Shown: positions 47,433-56,142, numbered from the stretch's first letter. The stretch: 64,000 bases of DNA from Modestobacter italicus (GCF_019799965.1 NZ_JABGCJ010000005.1:1-64000); one strand, 5' to 3'. The notes: a model not told the origin generated them from the letters alone. Numbers and translations: made by a program.

Positions 47433-48793
47433 GCACCGACACCGACGTCCCCGGCGGTGACCAGCCCACCGGACCGCTGCCGGTGGTGGCCATCGTGGGA
47501 CGCCCCAACGTCGGCAAGTCCACCCTGGTGAACCGGTTCCTGGGCCGCCGGGCCGCGGTGGTGCAGGACGTCCCCGGGGTGACCCGGGACCGCATCCCGT
47601 ACCAGGCGCTGTGGAACGGCAAGAACTTCACCGTCGTCGACACCGGCGGCTGGGAGCCGAAGGCGACCGGCATGGCCGCCTCGATCGCCCGCCAGGCCGA
47701 GTACGCGATGAAGACCGCCGACGTGATCGTGCTGGTCGTCGACGCCTCGGTCGGGGTCACCGAGACCGACCTGGCCGCCGCCCGGGTGCTGCGCCGCAGC
47801 GACCGCCCGGTGATCCTGGTGGCCAACAAGGTCGACGACGAGCGGGGCGAGTCGAACGCCGCCGAGCTGTGGTCGCTGGGCCTGGGGGAGCCGTACTCGG
47901 TCAGCGCGCTGCACGGGCGCGGCAGCGGCGACCTGCTGGACCTGGTGCTCGACGCGCTGCCGGAGGCGCCGCGGGAGACCGAGGAGGTCGGTGGCCCGCG
48001 CCGGGTGGCGCTGGTCGGGCGGCCCAACGTGGGCAAGTCCAGCCTGATCAACCGGCTGTCCAAGGAGGAGCGCTCGGTCGTCGACTCGGTCGCGGGCACC
48101 ACCGTCGACCCGGTCGACTCGTTGGTGACCCTGGGCGGGGAGCAGTGGCGCTTCGTCGACACCGCCGGGCTGCGCCGCAAGGTGAACACCGCCAGCGGCA
48201 CGGAGTACTACGCCAGCCTGCGCACCGAGGCCGCGATCGAGGCCGCCGAGGTGGCCGTGGTGCTGCTCGCCGCCGACGAGGTGATCAGCGAGCAGGACCA
48301 GCGGGTGATCACCCAGGTGATCGAGGCCGGGCGTGCCCTGGTCATCGCCTTCAACAAGTGGGACGCCGTCGACGAGGACCGGCACGCCCAGCTGGAGAAG
48401 GAGATCGACCGCGACCTGGCCCGGATCAAGTGGGCCAGCCGGGTGAACATCTCGGCGAGCACCGGTCGCGGGGTGAACAAGCTGGCCGGCCACCTGAAGA
48501 TGGCGCTGGCCGGCTGGGAGACCCGGGTGCCGACGGCGGAGCTGAACACCTTCATCCGGGCGCTGGTCCAGGAGACCCCGCCGCCGGCCCGCGGCGGTCG
48601 CGCCCCGAAGATCAAGTACGTCACCCAGGCCGACATCCGGCCGCCCCGGTTCGTGGTCTTCTCCACCGGCTTCCTGGAGGCCGGCTACCGCCGGTTCCTG
48701 GAGCGCAAGCTGCGCGAGCAGTTCGGCTTCCACGGCACCCCGATCGACGTCTCGGTCAAGGTGCGCGACGCCCGGGCGGACAAGAAGAAGTAG
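47429..48793 (+). CDS. der: Ribosome-associated GTPase Der (EngA)
   Basis: 454-residue double-GTPase for 50S subunit assembly. Two G domains, each with G1 GRPNVGKS(T/S) (about residues 27 and 195), G3 DTGGW and DTAGLR, and G4 NKVD and NKWD, followed by a KH-like domain ending in a basic tail [15 protein letters not shown] overlaps the cmk stop. cmk-der is the usual actinobacterial order. Confidence 0.97.
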   Translation: MSTDTDVPGGDQPTGPLPVVAIVGRPNVGKSTLVNRFLGRRAAVVQDVPGVTRDRIPYQALWNGKNFTVVDTGGWEPKATGMAASIARQAEYAMKTADVIVLVVDASVGVTETDLAAARVLRRSDRPVILVANKVDDERGESNAAELWSLGLGEPYSVSALHGRGSGDLLDLVLDALPEAPRETEEVGGPRRVALVGRPNVGKSSLINRLSKEERSVVDSVAGTTVDPVDSLVTLGGEQWRFVDTAGLRRKVNTASGTEYYASLRTEAAIEAAEVAVVLLAADEVISEQDQRVITQVIEAGRALVIAFNKWDAVDEDRHAQLEKEIDRDLARIKWASRVNISASTGRGVNKLAGHLKMALAGWETRVPTAELNTFIRALVQETPPPARGGRAPKIKYVTQADIRPPRFVVFSTGFLEAGYRRFLERKLREQFGFHGTPIDVSVKVRDARADKKK

Positions 48794-48799
48794 CCGCCG

Positions 48800-48829
48800 G
48801 CGACCGGGGTGGGTGCAGGCCCCGGTCGC
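48800..48829 (+). terminator. Terminator after der
   Basis: GCGACCGGGG pairs with CCCCGGTCGC across a 10-base loop, starting 7 bases after the der stop. No T tract. Confidence 0.7.
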
Positions 48830-48850
48830 AGGGGCGGTGCGGCCGGTGGG

Positions 48851-48856
48851 GTAACC
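48851..48856 (+). promoter_or_regulatory. -10 box TAACCT for tRNA-Pro
   Basis: TAACCT about 50 bases before the tRNA; transcription would start near 48863 with a short leader. No clear -35. Confidence 0.45.
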
Positions 48857-48906
48857 TGCTCCGGCAGCGATCGAGTGCCCGGCGGGTCCGCCGGAGGCTC
48901 GGAGCT

Positions 48907-48980
<74 letters not shown>

Positions 48981-48990
48981 CAGAGCAGTT

Positions 48991-49024
48991 CAGAGGCCCG
49001 GACGCCACGGCGTCCGGGCCTCTG
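48991..49024 (+). terminator. Terminator of the tRNA-Pro gene
   Basis: A 16-base perfect inverted repeat (48991-49006 with 49009-49024) with a minimal loop, about 10 bases after the tRNA, followed by TCGTTC. Confidence 0.85.
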
Positions 49025-49392
49025 TCGTTCCCGAGCCACGTCGTCACCAGCGTCCCTTCCCGCCGGCCGTCGTGACTCCCGGCCCGTGCGGACCCCTGTT
49101 CCCCGGGTCCGCTGCTCCCCGGGTCCGCTGCTCCCCGGGGCCCCAGCTCTCGTGGTCCGCGGCCGGGGTGGAGGCCGGTGCTGTCGTGCACGGTCGGCGC
49201 GGTGGCCGGTACCGGGGAGCTGCCGCTCCCGCGAACCGCCCGGCAGAGCCGCGCGTGGGACGCGGGCCTACGGTGCCGGTGACACGGTGGTCCGACCCGG
49301 GTGCCGTCCGCGCGGACGGGCGGTCCGGGCCGGCCCGTCGACGAGGGTCCCGGCCACGTCGTGGTCCGGTGCCGGACGGAGAGGACAGTGCG
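49025..49392. other. Gene-poor region with short tandem repeat
   Basis: No convincing gene. It contains 2.5 copies of the 16-bp unit CCCCGGGTCCGCTGCT (49101-49116, 49117-49132, partial to 49139). The rest is GC-rich without obvious promoter hexamers, except the ribosome-binding-site-like GGAGAGGA just before 49393. Confidence 0.6.
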
Positions 49393-49608
49393 ATGCCCGA
49401 GGTGACCACCCGGCTGCTCCAGCCGGGAGTCGAGCCCGACCCGCAGTACCCCCCGCTCGACCCGACCGAGCCCGCGCCGGCCGACCCCGGGCCGCTCCTG
49501 CCGGACACGCCCGAGGACCTGCCCCCGGCCCCGGCCGAGCCGGCGCTGCCGCCGGCGCCGATCGTGCCCCCGGACGACCCCGAGGACCCACAGCCGGTCC
49601 CGGCCTGA
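49393..49608 (+). CDS. Small proline-rich acidic protein (hypothetical)
   Basis: 71 residues, about one third proline, with many Asp/Glu and almost no basic residues after the first ten (MPEVTTRLLQPGVEPDP at the start). No membrane segment. GGAGAGGA eight bases before the ATG supports translation. I do not recognise a family; low-complexity composition makes it less certain than other genes. Confidence 0.5.
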   Translation: MPEVTTRLLQPGVEPDPQYPPLDPTEPAPADPGPLLPDTPEDLPPAPAEPALPPAPIVPPDDPEDPQPVPA

Positions 49609-49710
49609 CCGGGCGGCCGGTCCGTGCGCGGCTGACCGCGGTCCGTGCCGACCGGGGGAGAACCGGTGGTCGGCGGGCCGGTCGCGGGCCGGGTGGTGGA
49701 CACCGGGCAC

Positions 49711-49716
49711 TAACCT
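49711..49716 (+). promoter_or_regulatory. -10 box TAACCT before the phosphatidyltransferase operon
   Basis: TAACCT 31 bases before the ATG at 49748, giving a leader of about 25 bases with a weak GGTGGAG ribosome-binding site. Confidence 0.45.
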
Positions 49717-49747
49717 GGCCCGCGGTGGACAGCGAGGTGGAGCGGCG

Positions 49748-50416
49748 ATGACGACGGCGGACGATCGGGCGACCGACGTCCCGGCGGACGGACCCCGGGT
49801 TCGCCGGGACCCCGTCCTCCCGGCGAACCGGGACGACCTGGGTGACCAGGTGCTGACCGTGCCCAACCTGCTGTCGGTGGTGCGGCTGCTCGGCGTCCCG
49901 CTGTTCCTCTGGCTGCTGCTGGGGCCGCACGCGGACGGCTGGGCGATCGTCGTGCTGGCCCTGTCCGGCGTCACCGACTGGGCCGACGGCAAGCTCGCCC
50001 GTGCGCTGGGGCAGTCCAGCCGGCTGGGTGCGCTGCTGGACCCGGCGGCCGACCGGCTCTACATCGTGGCGACGCTGGTCGCCTTCGTCATCCGCGACGT
50101 GGTGCCGCTGTGGGTGGTCGCGGTGCTGCTCGGGCGGGAGTTGGTGCTGGGGGTGACCCTGCTGGTGCTGCGCCGCGCCGGCTGGCCGCCGCTGCAGGTG
50201 CACTACCTGGGCAAGGCGGCGACCTTCCTGCTGCTGTACGCCTTCCCGCTGCTGCTGCTGGCCGACGGTGACGGCACCGCTGCGGCCATCGCCGCGCCGA
50301 TCGCCTACGCGCTGACCGTGTGGGGCGCCGCGCTGTACGTGCTCGCGGGGGCCTTCTACGTGGTCCAGGCGGCCCGGCTGCTGGCCGGCGGCGACCGGGT
50401 CGGGGCCGGCCGGTGA
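49748..50416 (+). CDS. CDP-alcohol phosphatidyltransferase (PgsA family)
   Basis: 222-residue membrane enzyme with about six hydrophobic segments. The family motif D-x2-DG-x2-AR-x8-G-x3-D-x3-D is complete in DWADGKLARALGQSSRLGAL then LDPAADR (about residues 78-104). It transfers a phosphatidyl group from CDP-diacylglycerol to an alcohol, glycerol 3-phosphate being the commonest. Its place before DUF881-sbp-DUF881-gcvH matches M. tuberculosis pgsA2 (Rv1822). Stop overlaps the next GTG. Confidence 0.93.
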   Translation: MTTADDRATDVPADGPRVRRDPVLPANRDDLGDQVLTVPNLLSVVRLLGVPLFLWLLLGPHADGWAIVVLALSGVTDWADGKLARALGQSSRLGALLDPAADRLYIVATLVAFVIRDVVPLWVVAVLLGRELVLGVTLLVLRRAGWPPLQVHYLGKAATFLLLYAFPLLLLADGDGTAAAIAAPIAYALTVWGAALYVLAGAFYVVQAARLLAGGDRVGAGR

Positions 50417-51348
50417 GCGGCCCGCCGCCGGGTCGGCAGCGCTCGCTGGGCGCGTCGCTGCTGGACCAGGTGCTCGCCGAGACCGTCGACCCGGCCTACC
50501 GCCAGGCGACGGAGGCCCGGGCGGCCCGCCGAGCGCACGCCGCGGCCTCGGGCGAGCCGCCTGCCCCGCGCCCCTGGCTGCGCCGGAACCGTGGCCAGCT
50601 GCTGGTCGCGTTCACGCTGCTGCTCACCGGCCTCCTCGCGGCGATCACCTACCGCGAGGCCGCCGCCGGGGCCCAGGGGCGGGAGGAGGCACGTCAGGCG
50701 CTCCGCGAGGACGTCGTGGAGGAGACCGAGGCCAACGCGGAGCTGGTCGCCCAGCTAGAGGACCTCACCGCCCGGGTGGCCAGCACCCGGCAGGACGCGC
50801 TGGCCCGCAGCGTCGTCGGCCAGCGCGCGCTCGAGCAGCTGGCCGCCGCCGAGCAGGGGGCCGCCGTGCAGCCCGTCTCCGGACCCGGCGTCCGCGTCAC
50901 CCTGGGCAACGCGCCCCCGGCAGCCGACAGCGACCCGGTCGGCGGGTCCGACCAGGTCGCCCTCGCCGGGATCGTCCAGGACGGCGACCTGCAGCTCGCG
51001 GTCAACGCGCTGTGGGCGGCCGGGGCCGAGGCGATCAGCATCGACGGCCAGCGGATCGGTGCCACCACCGCGATCCGCCAGGCCGGTGACGCGATCCTGG
51101 TCGACTTCCGGCCGGTGCTCAGCCCGTACGAGATCGAGGCGATCGGTGACTCCGAGGACCTGGCTCGGCGCTTCGTGACCAGCCCGGAGTCGACCACCCT
51201 GGGCGGGCTGACCAAGAACTTCGGCGTCGTGTTCGACTACGCCCGGGTCGACGACCTCGACCTGCCGGCCGGCACCAGCGCGGAGCTGGGCCATGCCGAG
51301 CCGCTGGCCGAGGACCCCACCACCGACCCGCCCACCGACGGAGGCTGA
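50413..51348 (+). CDS. DUF881 membrane-anchored protein 1
   Basis: 311 residues: a basic cytoplasmic N terminus of about 65 residues, one membrane helix (QLLVAFTLLLTGLLAAIT), a coiled-coil stretch rich in Glu/Ala/Leu/Arg (85-130), and the DUF881 domain (GPGVRVTLGNAPP, GIVQDGDLQLAVNALWAAGAEAISIDGQRIGATTAIRQAG). An acidic Pro/Thr-rich tail ends it. Function unknown; the Rv1823 position and paralogue downstream suggest a complex with the small basic protein at the membrane. Confidence 0.88.
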   Translation: MSGPPPGRQRSLGASLLDQVLAETVDPAYRQATEARAARRAHAAASGEPPAPRPWLRRNRGQLLVAFTLLLTGLLAAITYREAAAGAQGREEARQALREDVVEETEANAELVAQLEDLTARVASTRQDALARSVVGQRALEQLAAAEQGAAVQPVSGPGVRVTLGNAPPAADSDPVGGSDQVALAGIVQDGDLQLAVNALWAAGAEAISIDGQRIGATTAIRQAGDAILVDFRPVLSPYEIEAIGDSEDLARRFVTSPESTTLGGLTKNFGVVFDYARVDDLDLPAGTSAELGHAEPLAEDPTTDPPTDGG

Positions 51349-51351
51349 CGC

Positions 51352-51684
51352 GTGATCCCGATCCTCGGACTCGCGGTCGGTGTGGTGCTGGGGCTCCTGC
51401 TCGACCCCAGCGTGCCGCTCTGGCTGCAGCCGTACCTGCCGATCGCGGTGGTCGCCGCCCTCGACGCGGTCTTCGGTGGTGTGCGTGCCCGGTTCGACGG
51501 CATCTTCGACGCCAAGGTCTTCGTCGTGTCCTTCGTGTCGAACGTCGTGGTCGCCGGGCTCATCGTGTTCCTCGGCGACCAGCTCGGCGTCGGTGCCCAG
51601 CTGTCCACCGCGGTCGTCGTCGTCCTCGGGATCCGGATCTTCGGCAACGCCGCCGCGATCCGCCGGCACCTGTTCCGCGCATGA
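51352..51684 (+). CDS. Small basic membrane protein (Sbp, DUF1290)
   Basis: 110 residues, three membrane segments, and the conserved sequence LPIAVVAALDAVFGGVRARFDGIFDAKVFVVSFVSNVVVAGLIVFLGDQLG typical of the Sbp family that sits between two DUF881 genes in actinobacteria and between ftsZ-region genes in clostridia. Suggested link to cell division or sporulation membranes is from gene context in the literature, not from this sequence. GTG 51352 lies three bases after the upstream stop. Confidence 0.92.
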   Translation: MIPILGLAVGVVLGLLLDPSVPLWLQPYLPIAVVAALDAVFGGVRARFDGIFDAKVFVVSFVSNVVVAGLIVFLGDQLGVGAQLSTAVVVVLGIRIFGNAAAIRRHLFRA

Positions 51685-52655
51685 GCAGCGGGCAGCAGCC
51701 CGGCCGCTGGGCCGGCCAGGGCCCGGGCCGCCGGCCGGGACGGGCCGACGACGCAGGCACGCCCGGTCCGGCTGCCGACCAGCCGGCGGGGACAGAGCCC
51801 GTCCTCGATCAGCCGGACGCTGACCGACCGGCCGCCCACGAGCCGGACGGCGATGCGCCGGTCGCCGGGTGGTGGGCGCCCGACGGAGCGGCGGAGGAGC
51901 GGTCGGCCGGCAGCGAACCCCCGGACGAGCCGTCCGGGTCCGACGGCACCGCCACCGCACCGCGCCGCCGGCGGGACCCACTGGCGGCCCTGCTCATCGG
52001 CGTCCTCACCCTCCTGCTGGGCTTCGCCTTCGCGGTGCAGGTGCGCAACACCGACACCGACCAGGCCCTGGTGGGTGCCCGCGAGGAGGACCTGGTCCGC
52101 ATCCTGGACGACCTGACCGCGCAGCAGGACCGGCTCCGCCAGGAGATCTTCGACCAGCGGACGGCGCTGGAGCAGCTCGGCAACTCCGACAGCGCCGCCG
52201 CGGCGGCGCTGGCCGAGGCCCAGCAGCGAGCGGAGACGCTGGGCATCCTCAACGGCACGGTCCCGGCGCAGGGGGAGGGGCTGATCATGACCATCCGCGA
52301 CCCTCAGGACGCGGTCACCGTCGCCGACGTGCTCAACGCCATCCAGGAGCTCCGTGGGGCCGGCGCGGAGACGATGCAGATCAATGACGTCCGGATCGGG
52401 GTCAGCAGCGCGGTCACCGGCAAGCCCGGCGACCTGGCCATCGACGGCATCCCGATCGAGTCGCCCTACGTCTTCGAGGTCATCGGCTCACCGCAGGACA
52501 TGGCCACCGCGATGAACATCCCCGGCGGGGTCTCCTCGTCAGTCGTCAACCGGCGCCAGGGGAGCGTCGACATCGTCCAGTCCGAGCAGGTCGTGGTGGA
52601 CGCGTTGCGGCCGCTGGACGAGCCTCAATACGCTGAGCCCCGCGCCGGGGACTGA
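51681..52655 (+). CDS. DUF881 membrane-anchored protein 2
   Basis: 324 residues. A long disordered, Asp/Pro/Gly-rich cytoplasmic N terminus (about 95 residues), a membrane helix (LAALLIGVLTLLLGFAFAVQV), coiled coil (110-170) and DUF881 domain (GEGLIMTIRDPQDAVTVADVLNAIQELRGAGAETMQINDVRIG). It overlaps the sbp stop. Paralogous to the protein encoded at 50413, consistent with a heteromeric pair around Sbp. Confidence 0.88.
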   Translation: MSSGQQPGRWAGQGPGRRPGRADDAGTPGPAADQPAGTEPVLDQPDADRPAAHEPDGDAPVAGWWAPDGAAEERSAGSEPPDEPSGSDGTATAPRRRRDPLAALLIGVLTLLLGFAFAVQVRNTDTDQALVGAREEDLVRILDDLTAQQDRLRQEIFDQRTALEQLGNSDSAAAAALAEAQQRAETLGILNGTVPAQGEGLIMTIRDPQDAVTVADVLNAIQELRGAGAETMQINDVRIGVSSAVTGKPGDLAIDGIPIESPYVFEVIGSPQDMATAMNIPGGVSSSVVNRRQGSVDIVQSEQVVVDALRPLDEPQYAEPRAGD

Positions 52656-52720
52656 TGAAGGACCTCGGTGCCCCCCACCTCTCGCTCCGCTCGATGCGGG
52701 CCCCTGCACCGAGGCCGACA
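52656..52720 (+). repeat. Structured downstream repeat, copy 1
   Basis: Begins GAAGGACCTCGGTGCCCCCC and ends with GGGCCCCTGCACCGAGGCCGA. Outer arms CCTCGGTGC (52663-52671) and GCACCGAGG (52706-52714) pair perfectly around a CG-rich loop containing CTCGC/GCTCG. It shares layout and core with the repeats after 55315 and 56142, while the outer-stem sequence differs. Confidence 0.8.
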
Positions 52721-52755
52721 CACCCCTCTGCACACCGAACACTGGAGATGCCCGC

Positions 52756-53157
52756 ATGGCCACGCCCGATGACCGCCGTTACACCGACCAGCACGAGTGG
52801 GCGCTGGTCCAGGGCACCGAGGGTGCCGACACGGTGGTCCGGGTCGGGATCACCGACCACGCCCAGGACGCGCTGGGCGACATCGTGTTCGTGCAGCTGC
52901 CCGAGGTCGGCGCCGAGGTCGCGCCGGGCGCGGCGATCGGCGAGGTCGAGTCGACCAAGTCGGTCTCCGACGTCTATTCCCCGGTGACCGGTGTGGTGAC
53001 CGCGGTCAACGACGTGCTCACCGACGCCCCGGAGACCGTCAACAGCGACCCCTACGGCGCCGGCTGGCTGGTCGAGGTCCGGGTGAGCGGGTCCGAGGAC
53101 CCCACGGCCGACCTGCTCGACGCGGCGGCGTACGAGGCCGTCGTCGCCGGCTCCTGA
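52756..53157 (+). CDS. gcvH: Glycine cleavage system H protein
   Basis: 133-residue lipoyl carrier that shuttles the aminomethyl group between P, T and L proteins. YTDQHEWALVQG at the N terminus, VVRVGITDHAQDALGDIVFVQLPEVG, and the lipoyl-Lys motif GEVESTKSVSDVYSPVTGVV (Lys near residue 68), then NDPYGAGWL-like SDPYGAGWLVEV. gcvP lies at 56269; gcvT and lpd are not in the window. Confidence 0.97.
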   Translation: MATPDDRRYTDQHEWALVQGTEGADTVVRVGITDHAQDALGDIVFVQLPEVGAEVAPGAAIGEVESTKSVSDVYSPVTGVVTAVNDVLTDAPETVNSDPYGAGWLVEVRVSGSEDPTADLLDAAAYEAVVAGS

Positions 53158-53479
53158 CCCCCTCGCCGGTGCCGGTCCCGCGTCGCAGCGCCCGGCGCCC
53201 CGGCGTGCGGACGGTCGGACACCCCGCCGGTCGGGCGGCTGCAGCGGCGATCACTATCATCACCGCAGACGGTCGAGCCGTGAGTCCAGCGGCAGCACCC
53301 GACCCTCACCCTGTACGTGCGGTTGACCCTCGGGTCGGCCGCTGGTTCCATGATCCCCGGCCCGCCCGCGACCATGCGGCGGCCGACCTGCGGCGGGCCG
53401 ACCGGCTCGTCGTCCGCCGGCCGACCGCGGCCGTACCACCAGGCCCGCGGCGGTGCCCCCTGCACCGGAGGAGACCGAC
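53158..53479. promoter_or_regulatory. gcvH-garA intergenic region with putative promoter
   Basis: No convincing gene. A TATCAT at 53255-53260, in an AT-richer patch (CACTATCATCACC), could be the -10 box of the FHA-protein gene, leaving a leader of over 200 bases. A GGAGGAG ribosome-binding site precedes the GTG at 53480. No riboswitch-like fold was recognised. Confidence 0.4.
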
Positions 53480-53998
53480 GTGCTCTGCACTCGATGTGGC
53501 CACCAGAACCCCGAGGGCAGCCGCTTCTGCGCGCAGTGCGGCGCCGCGCTGAGCCCCGAGCGGGTCGGTGAGTCGACCAGCATCATCCCCAAGGTCGGCG
53601 GTGAGGACTCCGGCGAGCAGGCCGAGGTCGCCGAGTCGACCGCGGACGCGCACGCTGGCGCCGTCGAGTCCCTGCCGGCCGGGTCCGCCCTGCTGGTGGT
53701 CAAGCGTGGCCCGAACGCCGGCAGCCGCTTCCTCCTCGACCAGGAGGTGACCACCGCCGGTCGGCACCCCGACAGCGACATCTTCCTGGACGACGTGACG
53801 GTCAGCCGCCGGCACGTGGAGTTCCACCGCGAGGGCGGCGGCTTCACCGTGCACGACGTCGGCAGCCTCAACGGCACCTACGTCAACCGCGAGCCGGTCG
53901 ACGTGGCCTCCCTCGCCGGCGGCGACGAGGTGCAGATCGGCAAGTTCCGCCTGGTCTACCTGACCGGGCCGCGGACGGGCGAGCCGGCCGGCGCATGA
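53480..53998 (+). CDS. garA: GarA-like FHA protein with N-terminal zinc ribbon
   Basis: 172 residues. The start region has two CxxC pairs (Cys 3, 6, 17, 20: CTRCGHQNPEGSRFCAQC), a zinc-ribbon knuckle. A short Thr/Ser segment (ESTSIIPKV) stands where GarA/OdhI carry their phospho-acceptor ETTSV. Residues 75-160 form an FHA domain with GSRFLL, TTAGRHPDSDIFLDD, VSRRHVEF and GSLNGTYVN. In mycobacteria GarA, controlled by PknB/PknG, switches 2-oxoglutarate metabolism; the extra zinc ribbon is a difference from the mycobacterial protein. Lies between gcvH and a MerR gene, as Rv1827 does. Confidence 0.88.
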   Translation: MLCTRCGHQNPEGSRFCAQCGAALSPERVGESTSIIPKVGGEDSGEQAEVAESTADAHAGAVESLPAGSALLVVKRGPNAGSRFLLDQEVTTAGRHPDSDIFLDDVTVSRRHVEFHREGGGFTVHDVGSLNGTYVNREPVDVASLAGGDEVQIGKFRLVYLTGPRTGEPAGA

Positions 53999-54717
53999 CC
54001 GCGGTGCCCCAGCCCAGCGGCAGCGCTGACCGGGACACCGACGACACGACGCCCCGGTTCACCATCGGCGAGGTCCTCTCGCTGCTGCGTGCGGACTTCC
54101 CCGAGGTGACGATCAGCAAGATTCGTTACCTGGAGTCCGAGGAGCTGGTCCACCCCCAGCGGACCCCGTCGGGCTACCGGAAGTTCTCCGGTGCCGACGT
54201 CGGCCGGCTGCGGTACGTGCTGGCCGCCCAGCGGGACCAGTACCTGCCGCTGCGGGTGATCAAAGAGCAGCTGGACGCGCTGGACCGAGGCGAGTCCGTG
54301 TCTGCCGCCGGCGACGGCCCGGGTGGTGCCGGCGAGGTCGTCGGCGCCGCCCCCGTCCCGGCGGCCGAGTTCGCCCGGGCTGCCGGCCTGACGGATGAGC
54401 AGCTGGCCGACTGCGTGCAGTTCGGGCTGGTCAACCAGGACGCCCAGGGTCGGCTGCGCACCGGTGACCTGCCGGTGGCCCGAGCCGCGGCGGGCCTGGC
54501 CCGGCACGGCATCGAACCGCGCCACCTGCGGGTCTACCGCACCGCCGTGGAGCGGGAGGCGGCGCTGCTGGAGCAGCTGGTCGCCCCGGTGCTGCGGGCA
54601 CGGTCGGAGGAGGCGCACTCCCGCGCGGGGGAGCAGCTGCAGGAGCTCGCCGGGCTCTCCGCCCAGCTGCACTCGGCTCTGCTGGCCGCCCGGCTCCGCG
54701 AGGTCCTCGGCGGCTGA
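53995..54717 (+). CDS. MerR-family regulator (Rv1828-like)
   Basis: 240 residues. N-terminal MerR domain: FTIGEVLSLLRADFPEVTISKIRYLESEELVHPQRTPSGYRKFSGADVGRLRYVL (residues 22-77), followed by a linker and a helical C-terminal domain (residues 120-240) without the Cys-rich metal-binding loop of metal sensors. ATG overlaps the garA stop. The conserved place between garA and the bifunctional nuclease suggests control of that cluster. Confidence 0.92.
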   Translation: MTAVPQPSGSADRDTDDTTPRFTIGEVLSLLRADFPEVTISKIRYLESEELVHPQRTPSGYRKFSGADVGRLRYVLAAQRDQYLPLRVIKEQLDALDRGESVSAAGDGPGGAGEVVGAAPVPAAEFARAAGLTDEQLADCVQFGLVNQDAQGRLRTGDLPVARAAAGLARHGIEPRHLRVYRTAVEREAALLEQLVAPVLRARSEEAHSRAGEQLQELAGLSAQLHSALLAARLREVLGG

Positions 54718-54823
54718 TCACTGGCGTACCGTTGGTGTGGCAGGGGCACGCTCCGACGCAGACCGGCCGGCGCCGGGAGCGGACGTGCGGCCGACGGGGG
54801 AAGTCAGCGGAGGGGAGTCAGCC

Positions 54824-55315
54824 GTGCAGGAGCTCAGGGTCGTCGGCGTCCGGGTCGAGCTGCCGGGCAACCAGCCCATCCTGCTGCTCAAGGAGACGCA
54901 GGGGGAGCGCTACCTCCCGATCTGGATCGGTGCGGTCGAGGCGGCGGCGATCGCCTTCGAGCAGCAGGGCGTCCGCCCGGCCAGGCCGATGACGCACGAC
55001 CTGCTGCGCGAGGTGGTCACCGCGCTGGGCGCCAGCCTCGAGGCCGTGCACATCACCGAGATGCGCGACGGGATCTACCTCGCCGAGCTGCTGTTCGGCG
55101 ACGAGCGGACCGTCAGCGCCCGTCCGTCCGACGCGGTCGCGCTCGCCGTCCGCACCGGCGCCCCGATCTACGGGGCGGAGTCGCTGCTCGACGAGGTGGG
55201 GATCGAGATCCCCGACGAGCAGGAGGACGAGGTGGAGAAGTTCCGCGAGTTCCTCGACAACATCAGCCCCGAGGACTTCGGCGCCGGCTCCGGGTCCGGC
55301 GGCGGCCCGGCCTGA
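54824..55315 (+). CDS. Bifunctional nuclease domain protein
   Basis: 163-residue protein of the BFN family (DUF151): LPGNQPILLLKETQGERYLPIWIGAVEAAAIAF, RPMTHDLLREVVTALGASLEAVHITEMRDGIYLAELLFG and ARPSDAVALAVRTGAPIYG. Plant and bacterial members have DNase/RNase activity in vitro. GTG 54824 has GGAGGGGAG upstream; a TACCGT at 54727 could be its promoter. An in-frame GTG at 54737 would add 29 residues with no family similarity. Confidence 0.92.
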   Translation: MQELRVVGVRVELPGNQPILLLKETQGERYLPIWIGAVEAAAIAFEQQGVRPARPMTHDLLREVVTALGASLEAVHITEMRDGIYLAELLFGDERTVSARPSDAVALAVRTGAPIYGAESLLDEVGIEIPDEQEDEVEKFREFLDNISPEDFGAGSGSGGGPA

Positions 55316-55380
55316 GGAAGGACCCCGCTGCCCCCACCGCTCGCAGGCTCGCGGCGGGCTCCTGCAGCGGGGCCGATGGA
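55313..55380 (+). repeat. Structured downstream repeat, copy 2
   Basis: Starts at the nuclease stop with GGAAGGACCCCGCTGCCCCC and ends CTCCTGCAGCGGGGCCGATG. Outer arms CCCCGCTGC (55323-55331) and GCAGCGGGG (55364-55372) are perfectly complementary. Same framework as copy 1 with compensatory changes in the arms. Confidence 0.8.
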
Positions 55381-55569
55381 TCGCGAACTGTCACCCCTCG
55401 GGGGTGACCACGGCGACACGCCGCCGCCTTCGGTTGACCGGTCATCCGAGCGCGCCTACGGTCAGCGAATCACGTGTGTGGAACTCCCTGAGCCCCGCCT
55501 CGTGACCGTCCCGGCGACAGCGCGGGCGCGGCCCAGGTGCTGGGTGCAGAACTCGAGGAGGCGCTGCCC

Positions 55570-56142
55570 ATGAGCGATCAGGACAACGGATCGCAGGGTC
55601 AGCTGTTCAGCGACGCGGCCGTGGGTGCTCCCTCCTACGACGAGGTCGACACCGACGTCGTCGGCTATCGGGGCCCGACGGCCTGCGCCGCCGCCGGCAT
55701 CACGTACCGGCAGCTGGACTACTGGGCCCGCACCGGTCTGGTCGCCCCCTCGGTGCGCACCGCCACCGGTTCGGGCACCCAGCGGCTCTACTCCTTCCGC
55801 GACATCCTGGTGCTCAAGGTCGTCAAGCGACTGCTGGACACCGGCGTCTCGCTGCAGAACATCCGCAAGGCCGTCGACCACCTGCGCACCCGCGGGGTCA
55901 AGGACCTGGCCAACATCACCCTGCTGTCCGACGGCGCCACGGTCTACGAGTGCACCTCCGCGGAGGAGGTCGTCGACCTGCTCGCCGGGGGCCAGGGCGT
56001 CTTCGGCATTGCGGTCTCCGGCGCGCTCCGCGAGCTGTCCGGTGAGCTGGCCGAGCTGCCCGCCGAGCGGCTGGACGGCAGTGGTCCGGCCGCCGACGAC
56101 GAGCTGTCCGCCCGGCGCCGTCGCCGCGCCGCCAGCGCCTGA
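55570..56142 (+). CDS. MerR-family regulator (Rv1830-like)
   Basis: 190 residues. The MerR DNA-binding domain is VGYRGPTACAAAGITYRQLDYWARTGLVAPSVRTATGSGTQRLYSFRDILVLKVVKRLLDTGVSLQNIRKAVDHL (residues 31-105), followed by a small domain with LLSDGATVYECTSAEEVVDLLAGGQGVFGIAV and a basic tail. ATG 55570 is preceded by GAGGAGG. Actinobacterial homologues sit in the same place before gcvP. Confidence 0.92.
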   Translation: MSDQDNGSQGQLFSDAAVGAPSYDEVDTDVVGYRGPTACAAAGITYRQLDYWARTGLVAPSVRTATGSGTQRLYSFRDILVLKVVKRLLDTGVSLQNIRKAVDHLRTRGVKDLANITLLSDGATVYECTSAEEVVDLLAGGQGVFGIAVSGALRELSGELAELPAERLDGSGPAADDELSARRRRRAASA

